Source of the DNA: Brachycybe producta
Taxonomy: Eukaryota > Arthropoda > Diplopoda > Playtdesmida > Andrognathidae
DNA: 64,000 bases
Direction: 5' to 3'
Assembly: GCA_036925085.1 (NCBI GenBank)
Contig: JAUPFP010000018.1
Location: forward strand, 201,001 to 265,000
Below are positions 1-11,300 of this stretch, in pieces (position 1 is the first letter of the stretch; every line of letters starts with the position of its first letter). Both the position numbers and the translations under genes were made by a program. Below the pieces are notes generated by a model that saw nothing but the letters and a program-made list of their open reading frames with translations, was not told the DNA's origin and searched no databases.

Positions 1-95
1 CTGCTAGTAGCAGTTCAGACTATGCTGCTAGAGCGCTACAACCAGCCAGCAGCAACCAGCGGCTGGGAAACCAGCCTAGTGTGACTGCGGCATTA
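1..95. mobile_element. Right end of a TTA-flanked MITE (family E)
   Basis: This stretch is nearly identical to the right end of the element at 59656-60071, including the terminal motif CTAGTGTGACTGC followed by TTA (93-95). It is the right terminal part of a second copy of the same MITE, cut by the window edge. The rest of the element would lie to the left of the window. The TTA directly after the terminal repeat fits a PIF/Harbinger-type insertion. Confidence 0.8.
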
Positions 96-654
96 GAGTC
101 AAGAGCGAAGCTTGGGTACAAGCTGCAAGTTTCTTGAATTTCATGTAGATGCATGAAGCGTCACTATGTGCTGATCAATTGAAATATATAATCTTGTATC
201 TTAGCTTAGTTAGCATGTGTCCTATCTTAGCTTGAATCACAGCTAGGCTCTTGACTAGCATCTATACACTAGGTTTTCAGCCTTAGATGGCGTGAATAGT
301 AACGGACATTTCACATGTGGTGAACACTTATGATGGTGAATTAATCCCCCCCCCCCCTCCCCGCTTTGCCACATGGCTTTCAAGCTGATTGCACGTGTAC
401 TGAGTTGAATTGAATTGAATCGTAAAATGTCGACTTGATAACGCGGCATTAAAAGCTATATAAGTCGGCCTAGTATTCTGTGAAAACGTTTAAGCTGAAA
501 CTTATTTTCGCAACGAATGAATGTTTGATAAACAACTGATCACGGTATATTTGCCTATACAAGTGTGTGACACCGACATATTCTTTGGAAAATATCAGTT
601 AAATAACAGTATATTCTTAAGTGTGGTTTTTTTGGTGTCATATATTGTGTGGAT
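96..654. other. Non-coding stretch, nothing recognised
   Basis: I see no exon, RNA gene or clear transposon here. There is a short C-run near 348-357 and a small GAATT-type direct repeat near 403-420. The only open frames are short and look random. Confidence 0.5.
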
Positions 655-873
655 CAGTGGTTCCCAAAGAGCTTGTCGCGAGTTTTGCTAGGTTTGAAGC
701 GAAATTTCGGATGCTAACGCAAAGCTTTCGAAATACACACGCGTATTGAACCGTTGGTTTCCAAAGGGTGTTCTTCTGGCACACTAGTGTGCCATGAGTT
801 TAGCTCGGTGTGCCGCGATTTCTCCATGCAAAACATACTGTGTTGTCAACAGAAAAACGTTTGGGAATCACTG
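655..873. mobile_element. Non-autonomous hAT-like MITE with perfect 8-bp target duplication
   Basis: The element begins CAGTGGTTCCCAAA and ends TTTGGGAATCACTG, which are imperfect terminal inverted repeats of the hAT type. The 8 bases just before it (647-654) and just after it (874-881) are both GTGTGGAT, a perfect target-site duplication of the length hAT transposases make. The 219-bp body has no transposase coding capacity. Confidence 0.85.
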
Positions 874-1341
874 GTGTGGATGTATATGACTGTGTTTAAG
901 ATGCCCATAGTACTGTATAACATAATAAATATGTATCATAGTGTACGTGCGCTTGTTTTTGAACATCTGCCACACTTTGTTTAATTTTTCAAAGTATTTC
1001 TCTGTATTTATTGTACTGACACAGCGCATACGCCATGGTGTGTCAATGTTTAGCAGTGTCAATGTGTGTATTTGTGTCACAGTCTGTCCATGCGTCATAG
1101 TGTGTTCACTTTTGTCAAAATATTTGAAAGACGTCAGTGACGGCGATTGCGAAAACAGTCTGTTGTGTTCATGTACCATAAGTGTCCCCTTTTCTCAGTT
1201 TTTGTCACACGGACAGTACGAGGTTCAATCAAAACGTTTTCAGACTGGCGCTGTAAAAATACTTAACTGGTATCCCCAAAGTAGTAGTCATTTTGCACAT
1301 TCATACATGTGACCAGGACCAGAGTCTGACCCTTTCTCTAC

Positions 1342-1808
1342 ATACACCATTGCCAGTGCATTTTTCTCTTTCGAAAGCACTCCTGGAAGAAGTCCTTACG
1401 TGGAACACTATTGAGAATGTTCACCGTAATAACTTTTAATTTCATTCACATCATCAATATGACGTTTTTTTAATGAATGGGATAAATTAGAATAGTGCCA
1501 TAGAATGCGGTCTGGTGAGCACGGATGGTGGGAAACAACAGCAATGTTGTTTACACAGCCAGGAATTATCGAACAGACACGACAGTGCGTGTGTGCCAGC
1601 TCACACTGCATTGCTCTCACTCGCCATGCGTATTTTTTTTTCCTGTTACCAAAGTTGAAAATAGCCACCAAAACACATTGCTTCGACCATTCTACGATGT
1701 GAATAAAATTCAAGCCGTATAACGACAAACGTCCTCAACAGCGTTCTACAAAAGGACTTTGTTCCAGGAGTACTTTCGAAAGTGGAAAATGCGCCGGCTT
1801 TGGTGTAT
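1342..1808. repeat. Fold-back element with about 65-bp inverted arms
   Basis: The left arm (about 1342-1408) and right arm (about 1741-1808) are imperfect inverted copies, sharing for example CTTTCGAAAG and the GGACTT / AAGTCC blocks. The centre is unrelated sequence. I did not find a convincing target duplication, so the boundaries are approximate and the transposon class is unknown. Confidence 0.55.
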
Positions 1809-2881
1809 CGATGTGCAAGGAGGCTAACAAGCTAATTCTGCTGCGCCTCTGAGCTTTGCACCAGAGGCAAATATAAAACTAGCACCACACCTTAGTATTA
1901 CCATTCTAGTTATTTTGCGTTCCTACTTCTGCACCCGAGGCAGGAGCTTCTCCCTCCTTGCGTCCTTGCCCTAGTTACAGCTCAGACTTTAAAGAGAATC
2001 CCATATTGAATATAGGCTCTCATAGATAAATAAGCCAGTTACTTTTTAACAATGCCAGTCACGGAACTTTTTGATTGAACCTCAATATTATCCATGTGTG
2101 TTTCCATTTCACAGTGTCATAGTTTATTCAATGTATTTTTTGACAAAACTAACAATTATGTGCATGTGTGTGCCTGTGACAATGTCAATCTGTTTACACG
2201 CTGTAGACACCACAAGTTCTAAGCTGAAGTGACTGACCGCATAATAATTAATATTTAAAAAAAAAAATCTTCAAATGTCTTCAGAATTCTGCATTTGCAC
2301 TTCAGAGAGAACAGTGAACAAAAAATTCCCACCCCCTGAACAGTGCAGAAGACAAGACACACAAGAGGCTATCGACCTCTAACATCCCAGCCTCAAAGTT
2401 CCAGTTCAGTAAAATCAATAAGATTTTTTTTTTGTTCTCCTCCGAATTACAAAATGCATTCAAAGACGAGGGAGCCAAATAAATTCTATAATGTCTGTTG
2501 GCAAAAGCGTCTCACGTTTTTTTTGTTGTTGTAGTAGAGATAAATTTCAATTCATATTCAATTATTTCAAAAGAAATAAAATTCCATGTTGGCATTGAGT
2601 GTCGCACTGTATTTGAGCCAATTTATTTTTGCAAGGTTAACAAGAAAAATGATGGCAAACAGTTAGTTGTTGCACCATATTGAACACATTACACTAAGAA
2701 AAAATCTAAAAGACCAAAAAAAAACAACATCATTTCATAAATTAAACACAAAACAAAATTTATTGAAATATTTCCTATATATATTTTTCTAAAAAAAAAA
2801 TGCATAGGTATGTATAAACATATTTCTAATTAATAATTTATTAATAATTTATGTTTTCTTCTTCTTCTAATTCTTACTTAG
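1809..2881. other. Presumed intron / upstream non-coding sequence
   Basis: This precedes the first recognisable exon of the MOSPD2-like gene. I searched it by eye for the preceding CRAL-TRIO coding segment and did not find it. Positions 1928-1978 (CACCCGAGGCAGGAGC and onward to CCCTAGTTAC) resemble 52094-52142, so a dispersed repeat fragment is present. The last 30 bases form a strong polypyrimidine tract leading to the acceptor at 2880-2881. Confidence 0.45.
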
Positions 2882-5332
2882 CTCGTATCTATGCGTTTGA
2901 GATGCCATGGCTCTTCTCTGGTAAGTCATTTTTCTTAGAATTTCATTTCAAGTTCAAATTCAAATAGAATTTACAGAAAATTGCATTTTATAGTTCAACC
3001 CTTGAGAGGAATCCTCAAATTTTTGATTTTTATTTCATTACTGTTCATTTTTTTTTAATGACTTCCAAAAGCATGTGCATGATAGCTTCTTTCCTAAGGT
3101 GATTTTTCATTGCATTTTTAATTTTGCATGATTTGTTCTTCATGTGGGATTCATACATGTGGTTAGTTATTTTGTACTTTAAGTTTGCTACGATACTTGA
3201 GTGTGTCTTGAGTTGAACTTTCAAGTGTGAAACATTTCGGTGCATAACAATCAAGACAAAATAAGTAGATACTTATACAACTGCCACTTGAGAACTTACA
3301 GGAGAACTTTACTGTTTACACAGTAAACATATCTTCGGCAAACTTTGTATTGTTTGCTTAACCATAGCATCCTATAATACTATAATATATCCTAGCCTCC
3401 TTAGGTATTATTAAGAGGCTATGGCAGTATGGCTTAGCCTTAGGATTTAGGCCCAAATACAAGAATACACCTTGACATGCACTTGAACTACATCTTCATC
3501 TCTTCAACACTTAACAGGGTCGGTTTTTCAGCATATTTTTGATATTTTGGAACCCTGTTAACAGGGTATAAGTTGAAGTTACAGACAGTGCCAAGTTTTT
3601 TTTTTTAATTTTGGCCTTAATTATATTTTATGTTTGAAAATTGTCCTCTAGATTTTTTTCTCTCTAAAGATAGCAAAAACTCTTACCATATATTAGGATT
3701 TATAAAAGAGAAGATTCCATCTTAAGTATAGCATCTCCAATGTACATGACTACATTTTAATGCAATTGTAAGATAATTATCAATGTCTAGGTAATATAAA
3801 GTTATTTTTAACTGTTCATTTTTTGAGAGTTTTCTGTGTGTGTGCTGAAAAACTTCATAATGTAACGTAGAAAATAGAATCCTTAAGTGACTGTTGAAGA
3901 CATTCTTCTTGAAAATAAAGGTAGGCCTACCGTACTGTCAAGCTTTCCAGTAGAGATATACTCAAGAATAGAGTGTGAAGATTAGATAATAACATCATTT
4001 TACGATAAATATTTATTTGGATATTATCTGCTTGTTTTCTACAATTTTCAGGCAGTATGCAAAGTTTTATGTAGTAACATATTGATCAACATGTTTTGGC
4101 GATTGCAACATTTAAAATTAAATATTTTCTAAATGGTATTGAAAATATTTTCAATCCTTTTTCAACATATTTTGTTAAATTTCAACATATATAACAAATT
4201 TTAACGTATGTTTTAAAGGCTAAAAATCTTTGCTGTAATGCTGTTTTGAAAATTTTAAGCAGTTTTAGAAACTTTTAAGATTAACTGATTTACGTAATTG
4301 TATTTTCTGTGATGATAAAATTGATATATTTGCAAAAAAATAAGCTTTTTATGGGGAGTTCGAAATTTATCATCAAAGAACATGTTGGACTTTTGACACA
4401 ACTTGAAAGTGAAAAAAACACAAATAAAGAATTTGAAATTGGAATAAAAAGTTTTTTTATTAAAGAACATTTTGGATTTCTTTTTAAGTGTTGCTTCAAA
4501 AGTACAAATTATAAACCAGGGGGGTATCATTACAGAAAAAGTTATAAAATTGTGACAAGTCATCTTTTATGATGTCACTGCTTGTGCGCTATTATTTTAT
4601 GAATGCCATATTATTCTGCATATCATCAGTCAATGGCAGTCATGCGACAATTTTTTTTTTTCATAATAATATTTTGTAATTTACTTTTGTGACTGTTACG
4701 AGGTTATGTGCTAGATATGACATTTTACTCTTAAAAGTTATAAGACAGTCTGATTATTTTTTTCTAAAATGAGACACTAGAGTTCTAATTCCATTGTTAT
4801 TTGTCAGTTGCATATTTTACAATGACTACTTATAAAATGCCTTTTACTAATTAAAACAAATACGAATAATAAATCAATCAATAATTTATCTGGTGGTGGA
4901 TGTGGTGGTGGTGACATTTCGATTTATGGAAAAGACAAACTAGTCTTATTAATTACACATTAATGCAGGCTACAGTAATAAAGGTTACTATTTCAATATC
5001 AAAGAATTGATTAATGGTCATATTCTAAAACGTTACTTAAAACAAAGCAAAGCTTAAACAAAGAAAATTCCTATAGAAAATTTATCCAATTGTCTTGTTT
5101 TAAACTTAGCTTTAATTTAAGCAGTGTTTTATAAATATGGGTGTTAGTTTTTTTTTGTTGTTGTTGCTAAAAACGTTTATGCCCAATGCAAATGTGTCAC
5201 TTTGCAGCCGTTTGGACAGTTGTCAAAGGTTGGTTGAATGCAAGAGCAGCAGCCAAGATCAAGTTTGTGAAAAAGACCACAATCCAGGAATTCATTGACC
5301 CAGACCAACTCCTGGCTGAGTTCGGAGGAAAC
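2882..5332 (+). CDS. MOSPD2: MOSPD2-like: last two exons of the CRAL-TRIO domain
   Basis: Exon 2882-2920 is only 39 nt. It encodes RIYAFEMPWLFS, preceded by two bases of an incoming codon, and ends in a donor GTAAGT. Exon 5208-5332 completes the split Ala codon and continues VWTVVKGWLNARAAAKIKF to GGN. Together these match the conserved end of CRAL-TRIO domains (a hydrophobic beta strand ending in MPW, then the helix with KxWL, then the closing GG). The intron between them (2921-5207) holds a MITE at 3450-3616. Confidence 0.85.
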
Positions 5333-8300
5333 GTGAGTCGTGAAAAAGAGCTTCTTCCACTTGACCATTACTATAAATTATATAAACCACAATAGACTTC
5401 TGTTTCATAAACTAATTGACATTTGTTTTAAAACAATTTTAAGGGGGTTAATAGGGGAGGGGACGTGGGTGGGTTGAAAAAAAAAATGTTTTCACAATCT
5501 GCAAAAAATAAGTTATTTTTAATTTACTTCTTAATTTTGTCATTTGAGATGACAAAAAAAAAGAATTTGGGTTATTTAATGTTTCAGAGACAAAGTTCAC
5601 AAAATATTTATTTATTTCACAATGTATTTCACACTTCATTTTATGTTTAAAAAAACAAGATTATTCCTTATTTTTAATTTAAGTTGAATACTCATGCAAT
5701 TTAGCAATGCAAATTACATGTAATGGCAAAGAAATATTTACATGCCAGAGACAATTCTGTACTTGGTCGCATTTTTAAGGTCTTATTGGTCTACCTTGTT
5801 TCAGGTTTTTCTTTAAAAAGGAATAAGAAATTTGAAGAGTAACTGAAAGTAAACGAGTAAATGAAATAACTGAGATTTTTTCACGTTGATTTTATTTAAA
5901 AATAAATTTTTTTTATGGCCAACCTTGCAACTATTGCAATATTTCAACTTAAAATTTTCAAAAAGGCCATATGAGGACATTATTACTTTGAAAAGATACC
6001 AACATGAAAAATCCTTAGCTTGTTCCTTAACTTTTCTTGTTTCTAAAACACTTCCAATGTCTTTCTCGTTGCTTTCTAAAAAGCTGGTAGCCTGGTACAA
6101 GGAACTTCTTTAAGCAGAACAACACCCTTTCATTTCGGCAAAACGTGCACATCCTAAGCTTGCTTCTAAAGCCATATAATCACATTGGTTATATACATTT
6201 AACAGCAAGATACAGTCGCCTCACTGTAACTTGAAGTTTGTGACGTCAGATTAGTTGACCAAAAGGCTAGTATTTTGCCATTTTGATTAACAGAAAAGAT
6301 GTTTTAACAAAGGTTCTCTTGGAATACTTTTGTTGTTATTACCTATTTTTTTCTATTAGACAAAACCAAACAATTCTATGTTTTAATCAACATCTCTGAC
6401 GTCACAAGTTACAGTTAAGTGACTATACATTGATTTATACAAAATACAAAACGGAAGTCGAGCATTTTGATACAAATCAGTATTAGTGTAGAAACACACT
6501 TTACAAGAAACAGTTGTAATTTATGCAAAAGTACAAGTAGCTTGCGTCCATGTAAATTAATTTCAAGCCATCTACATATAATTAGAAATTATTATGTTTA
6601 GTCGACATTTTGCACTGAAGAGTGAGAAGAACCTACAGAAAAAAAAGTACTCATAAAAAAAGTTAAGCTGCTTATGGGTTTTATGCAGAAAAAAAAGCAT
6701 GTATATATAAATATATATATGGATGATATGATAAAGGTTGCTGCATTTTGCTCAATTGTCAATTAGTTGTCTCACACACACAAGATTCCTGCAAGATCTT
6801 AATGTTGTAATACATTCCCACCTCACCCTCGCAAAAATGCACTCGAAACCACGAAAACGCTCACAAAAAAAAAAGCTCAATGCTTATGCATGTTTCTCTG
6901 TTATCCCATGATGATGTTGTTTACTTACCTCCAATAAATCCTCCCCTCCGCCGCCGCAATCACTTCCCATCCTGGGACCACATTCCTTTAAAAGTTATCC
7001 TTTTTAAAACATCTTGTTGCATTATTTGAGAGGAAGAAATGCTTGCACAATATATTAATGTTTTTGGTTTTGCGGTTCTGTTGTTGTTTTTTTGTTGCAT
7101 TTGCATGACTTTTATAAAAATTAATGCCGATTTTGCATATTTAAGCTGCAGGTTTTTAAATTAACAATTAGCCAACTACTTGAAGAAGATACATTTTTTA
7201 TCTAAATAATGGGCGTGGCAAATATTTTGAAAGCTTATTGAATTTACCAATTGATGTCCATTCACCTCTTAAAAACATCTCGTTACACAGTTGCATAATA
7301 AAACATAGCAGAGCATCGACTCTGGAATGAACACAACACGTGAAATACAAATGTTTGTTTTAGAGACGATTCACACGGAACACTGTTTCGTCACAAAGTA
7401 GCTAGCTAGGTAATGGTTAACGTGGCTTGCTTCACACGGACCATGCACATTTGAAAATAATGGAATGCAGACAGTGCATTCCATTTGTATAACCTTGGAC
7501 AAAGGCGGACTGGGAGAAAAAACGGCTCTAGAAAAATTATTTGCTGGGCTCTAACAACTTTGACCACCATTGACAAACCGGCGGTATTCGCCACTATAGT
7601 AGCTAAACTGCCACTATAAGCAAAAAAACCGGTGGCAGTGTCTCTTGTGAACCCCCTCTCCATAGTAATCAATGGCCGGCTAAAAACAACCACGTTTTGT
7701 GGTGAAACAAAGTGGTCCGTATGAAGCAGGTCATAAGGGCCATTCACATACTGTAAATAAACAAGTGGAGACAATTTGAATTTTCAACAAATCTCTGCAC
7801 TTAGTTGACGCTTGCTTGTCTCTTCAAGTTGAAGTTAAAAATGTCAAAATTTCTTGTTGAATTTGTGCTAATAAGGACCTTGGTGACCACTCAACATATT
7901 GGGCCTCCATCCGATTTATAATCAGAATCTGATTGGTTTTTAAAATAAAACGTCATTAATACTTCAGATATTTGCCACACGCTTGTATGAATTATGTTTT
8001 TCTTTTCAAGGCTTTTGAAAAAAAAAGCATAAAAATTAAAACCGAATTTTGTTGGTTTGAATTTTAGAGAAATTAAATGACTTGTTTTGCGTTGAATGTT
8101 GTATTTCAGGAAGAAAATTTGCCAAAAAAAATTCCAATCAATTGACTTTTGTTGGTTTTTTACAAAAAATAATAAAATAATTGTTGTAATTAAAATGTAT
8201 GTGAAATAAAATATCATGTCATGTATGTTATTTAGTTTCCTATAATATAAAATTGTAATTCTGTTTCAATGTCATGCAAAAAAAAAAAAGTGGTAGAAAA

Positions 8301-11300
8301 ATTAGCTGTCCAGATATTGCAATTATATTTGCTCAGATTTTTATAGGGTTGAGGGTGTACAGTTTAGTCCTACCATTAATTAAGTAGTCATTAACATGGT
8401 TTACGAACAGTTGATTACTTGAACTCTGATTATTCATGCAACGTTTCAGGAACAACATTAAGGAGGAAATTGAAAGTGTTTTCAAAATTGGAAGTGTAGC
8501 TTATAATCTCCATTGTTTCAATACAACTTTTATATAGAAAAATGAAAAAAAAAAAATATCGTCAGCTTAAAGTTAGGTTATTTTCAAACTGACATAAAAA
8601 GCTTTTTTTAAAAAAATATCAATATGAAATTACCCTGAAGTGATTCACCTACCCTTCTCAAGTTTCTCTTCATTTTGTTAGTGAAAGACAGAACAATCCA
8701 GAGTTCTAGTGGCGTTTACACTTTAAAACCATCTTGAGAATTACTACTACAGTACTAATCTTTGATCTCCCGGTTTTCGCGCTAGAACCTTATACTGGGA
8801 ATAGTGTTAATTATGTCCATGTAAACCCTCTTACTACCAAACATTATCCGAAAATTGGGATCGAACTTCTAGCTCAGGATATTCTTTGGATTAGTCTCGA
8901 CATACAGTATAGCCTCTAATCTATGGTTGACAGGCATTTAGAAAACGGGACGAACAGAAGTTTGCTCCGTCCTTTTTATGACGGAAGCAACTTCTAATTG
9001 GTTGGTTATGTAGTCTGACGTCACATGCTCCGCCCTTTTCAACGTCGAACCACACAACAAACCAATCAAAAGTTGCCGTTCGTCATAAAAAGGGGCGGAG
9101 TCAACTTCTGTTTGTTCCGTTTTCTAAATGCCTGTAAGGTTGTGGAGGTGTTGTACTGGTTGTGCCTAAGGCGAAAAGTTACACAATCTTCTGCCTAGAG
9201 GCTAAGTGGCTGCTAATCGAAAGAATAAGCTTACACCTCCAAAACATGGTGCTCAATCAAAAGCTGACATAGTTATTTCCTCTAGAAATCTGAGTAAATA
9301 TAGATGTAATTTCGGAAAAACTATATTTTCTTCCAAATATACATAGTTGATTAATTTAAACTATATTTATTTCTAATCATGTGCAAACATTTTGTATAAA
9401 AATATGTTGTTTCCCCCTCTCATAAAAATGCAACAAGATGTATTACAAAGAAAAGAATAATTTAATGTCCAATCAGAAATCTGATCTCATTGATATTTTC
9501 TTGATGAAGTTTGTAAAAACTTGTCATCTCTCTCATTGGTCATTTCCATTGATACAAATGGTTCTTATTTGTTTAACCAAGGTTAACAAACAAAAAAAGG
9601 TTGCGATATAGCGTAGTTATTTATATTTGCAAATAGACCAACAGAGAGAAAGGCAAAAGTGACATCATTAAAAAAACCTTATTTGAACAATGTAAAAAAA
9701 AAAGAAATGTAAACTCTGTATATGTCTATGGGATTTTTTTTATTGTCATTATTTTTCTTAGAATCCTTATAAGCGACCCACTTGCGACCCACCAGATCCG
9801 AAAACTTTTGTAATCATGGCTGATGGCACTTTCAATATCAACGGAACACCAGATTCAATAAAAAAGAAGGTGCTATTGATTTCTGTACTGATTGAAATAC
9901 GATTTTGATCTAATCCTTTGACTACTTTTATATTTATTTCTTGTTAGGTTCATTTTGCAGAACACAGCAGCACCGAGGAGGAAGAACCATCAATTGAAGT
10001 ATTTTCCTTTGTATATTATTGGTTTTCGTACTCATTTTTTCATAAAATCTCTGAAATTGTTTTTTTTTTTTACTTTTTATTATTATTCATTGTAATTAAG
10101 GTTGAAGATTTAAACAGTTCAAGACAAGTAGCAGAAACAAGAGTTGGTGAAACTCAAAAAGGGAAATTCTTGAAAATAAAGTACATCATCTACATTTCTA
10201 AAAAAAACTACACATCTGAAGTGAACGTTGAGGCTATCTTTTAGGGAATTACGTTATACTGTGGTACTGATTATTCTGTTGTTCAAGTGCAAAATGAAGA
10301 GAAGCCTGAAAATATTTTAGAAACTAGAAAGATAACTCAATCTTGATATCTTTTATGTTTGAATATGATCCAACTGCAAGCAGACAATATTTTTTTTAAT
10401 TTATGTCTATTAAGAACTGTACTTTTAAAAATATCAATATGAAATACCCTTAAGTGATTGAGCAACAATTCTAGTTTCTAAAACGCATTCTAGTTTCTCT
10501 TCATTTTGCATCTGAAAGACAGAATAATGAGAGTATGAAAATAAAAGCTGTTCATAAACTATCTTAAAAAAACAAATGGCTTCTAGTGGGAGAAAATTCA
10601 CTGTTTCCCTATGCAGTGGAATGAACACTGATGAGAGTCAAGCGTTCTGGCACCTTGTGAAGCAGACCGCAATATTGTACTTCAACCCTATTACCTATAA
10701 ACATTGCTAGCCTCCAACTCCAAACCATCATTTGAGATTAAAACATCGCTAAAAGCCAGTTTCCTTTTCGGTTCCCTATCTCAATAACATACAGCTGTGT
10801 TACTGAACTTGTTACATTATTCAAGTTTCAGGCGTTCTTTGATGGCCTCACTGACATTGGCATATTATGATTACTGCAACAAGTTTTAATTTCCCTTGAA
10901 AAACCAGTTATAGGCCTATATTCAAATTATTAAAAAAAATAGCACTTGGACTTCTACTTGACCTCTTTACACAGGTCCAACGTAGAAATACCGTTTAATA
11001 TTAAAGACCACTGAAGAAGATTGTCAGTCTAAGTTGTAAACCGGCTTCGAGGTTTCAAGTTATATTGAAGTTCAAGTGTCAAGTTTTTCCTTTTTGAATT
11101 TGGGCCATACTGTTCCATTCAAATTTAAAATGCATCAGAGAAGACAAGACAAGTTTTATAAATGTGCTTTTTTTTCTTATATTCATTTCAGTCCGTATGA
11201 TGAGCTTGCATTCCCAGCCACTGAAAACGAATGCAGTGTATCAATATTGTTGACTAGCAACACGACAAACACCCTTGCATTTAAGGTTGACAACTATAAA

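Noticed and set aside
868-1312. Overlapping open frames on both strands
   Set aside because: Low-complexity TGTG/CACA-rich sequence, opposing frames of similar length and no recognisable motif.
7406-7774. 122-codon open frame on the - strand within a MOSPD2-like intron
   Set aside because: It coincides with a degenerate inverted-repeat element and resembles no known protein.
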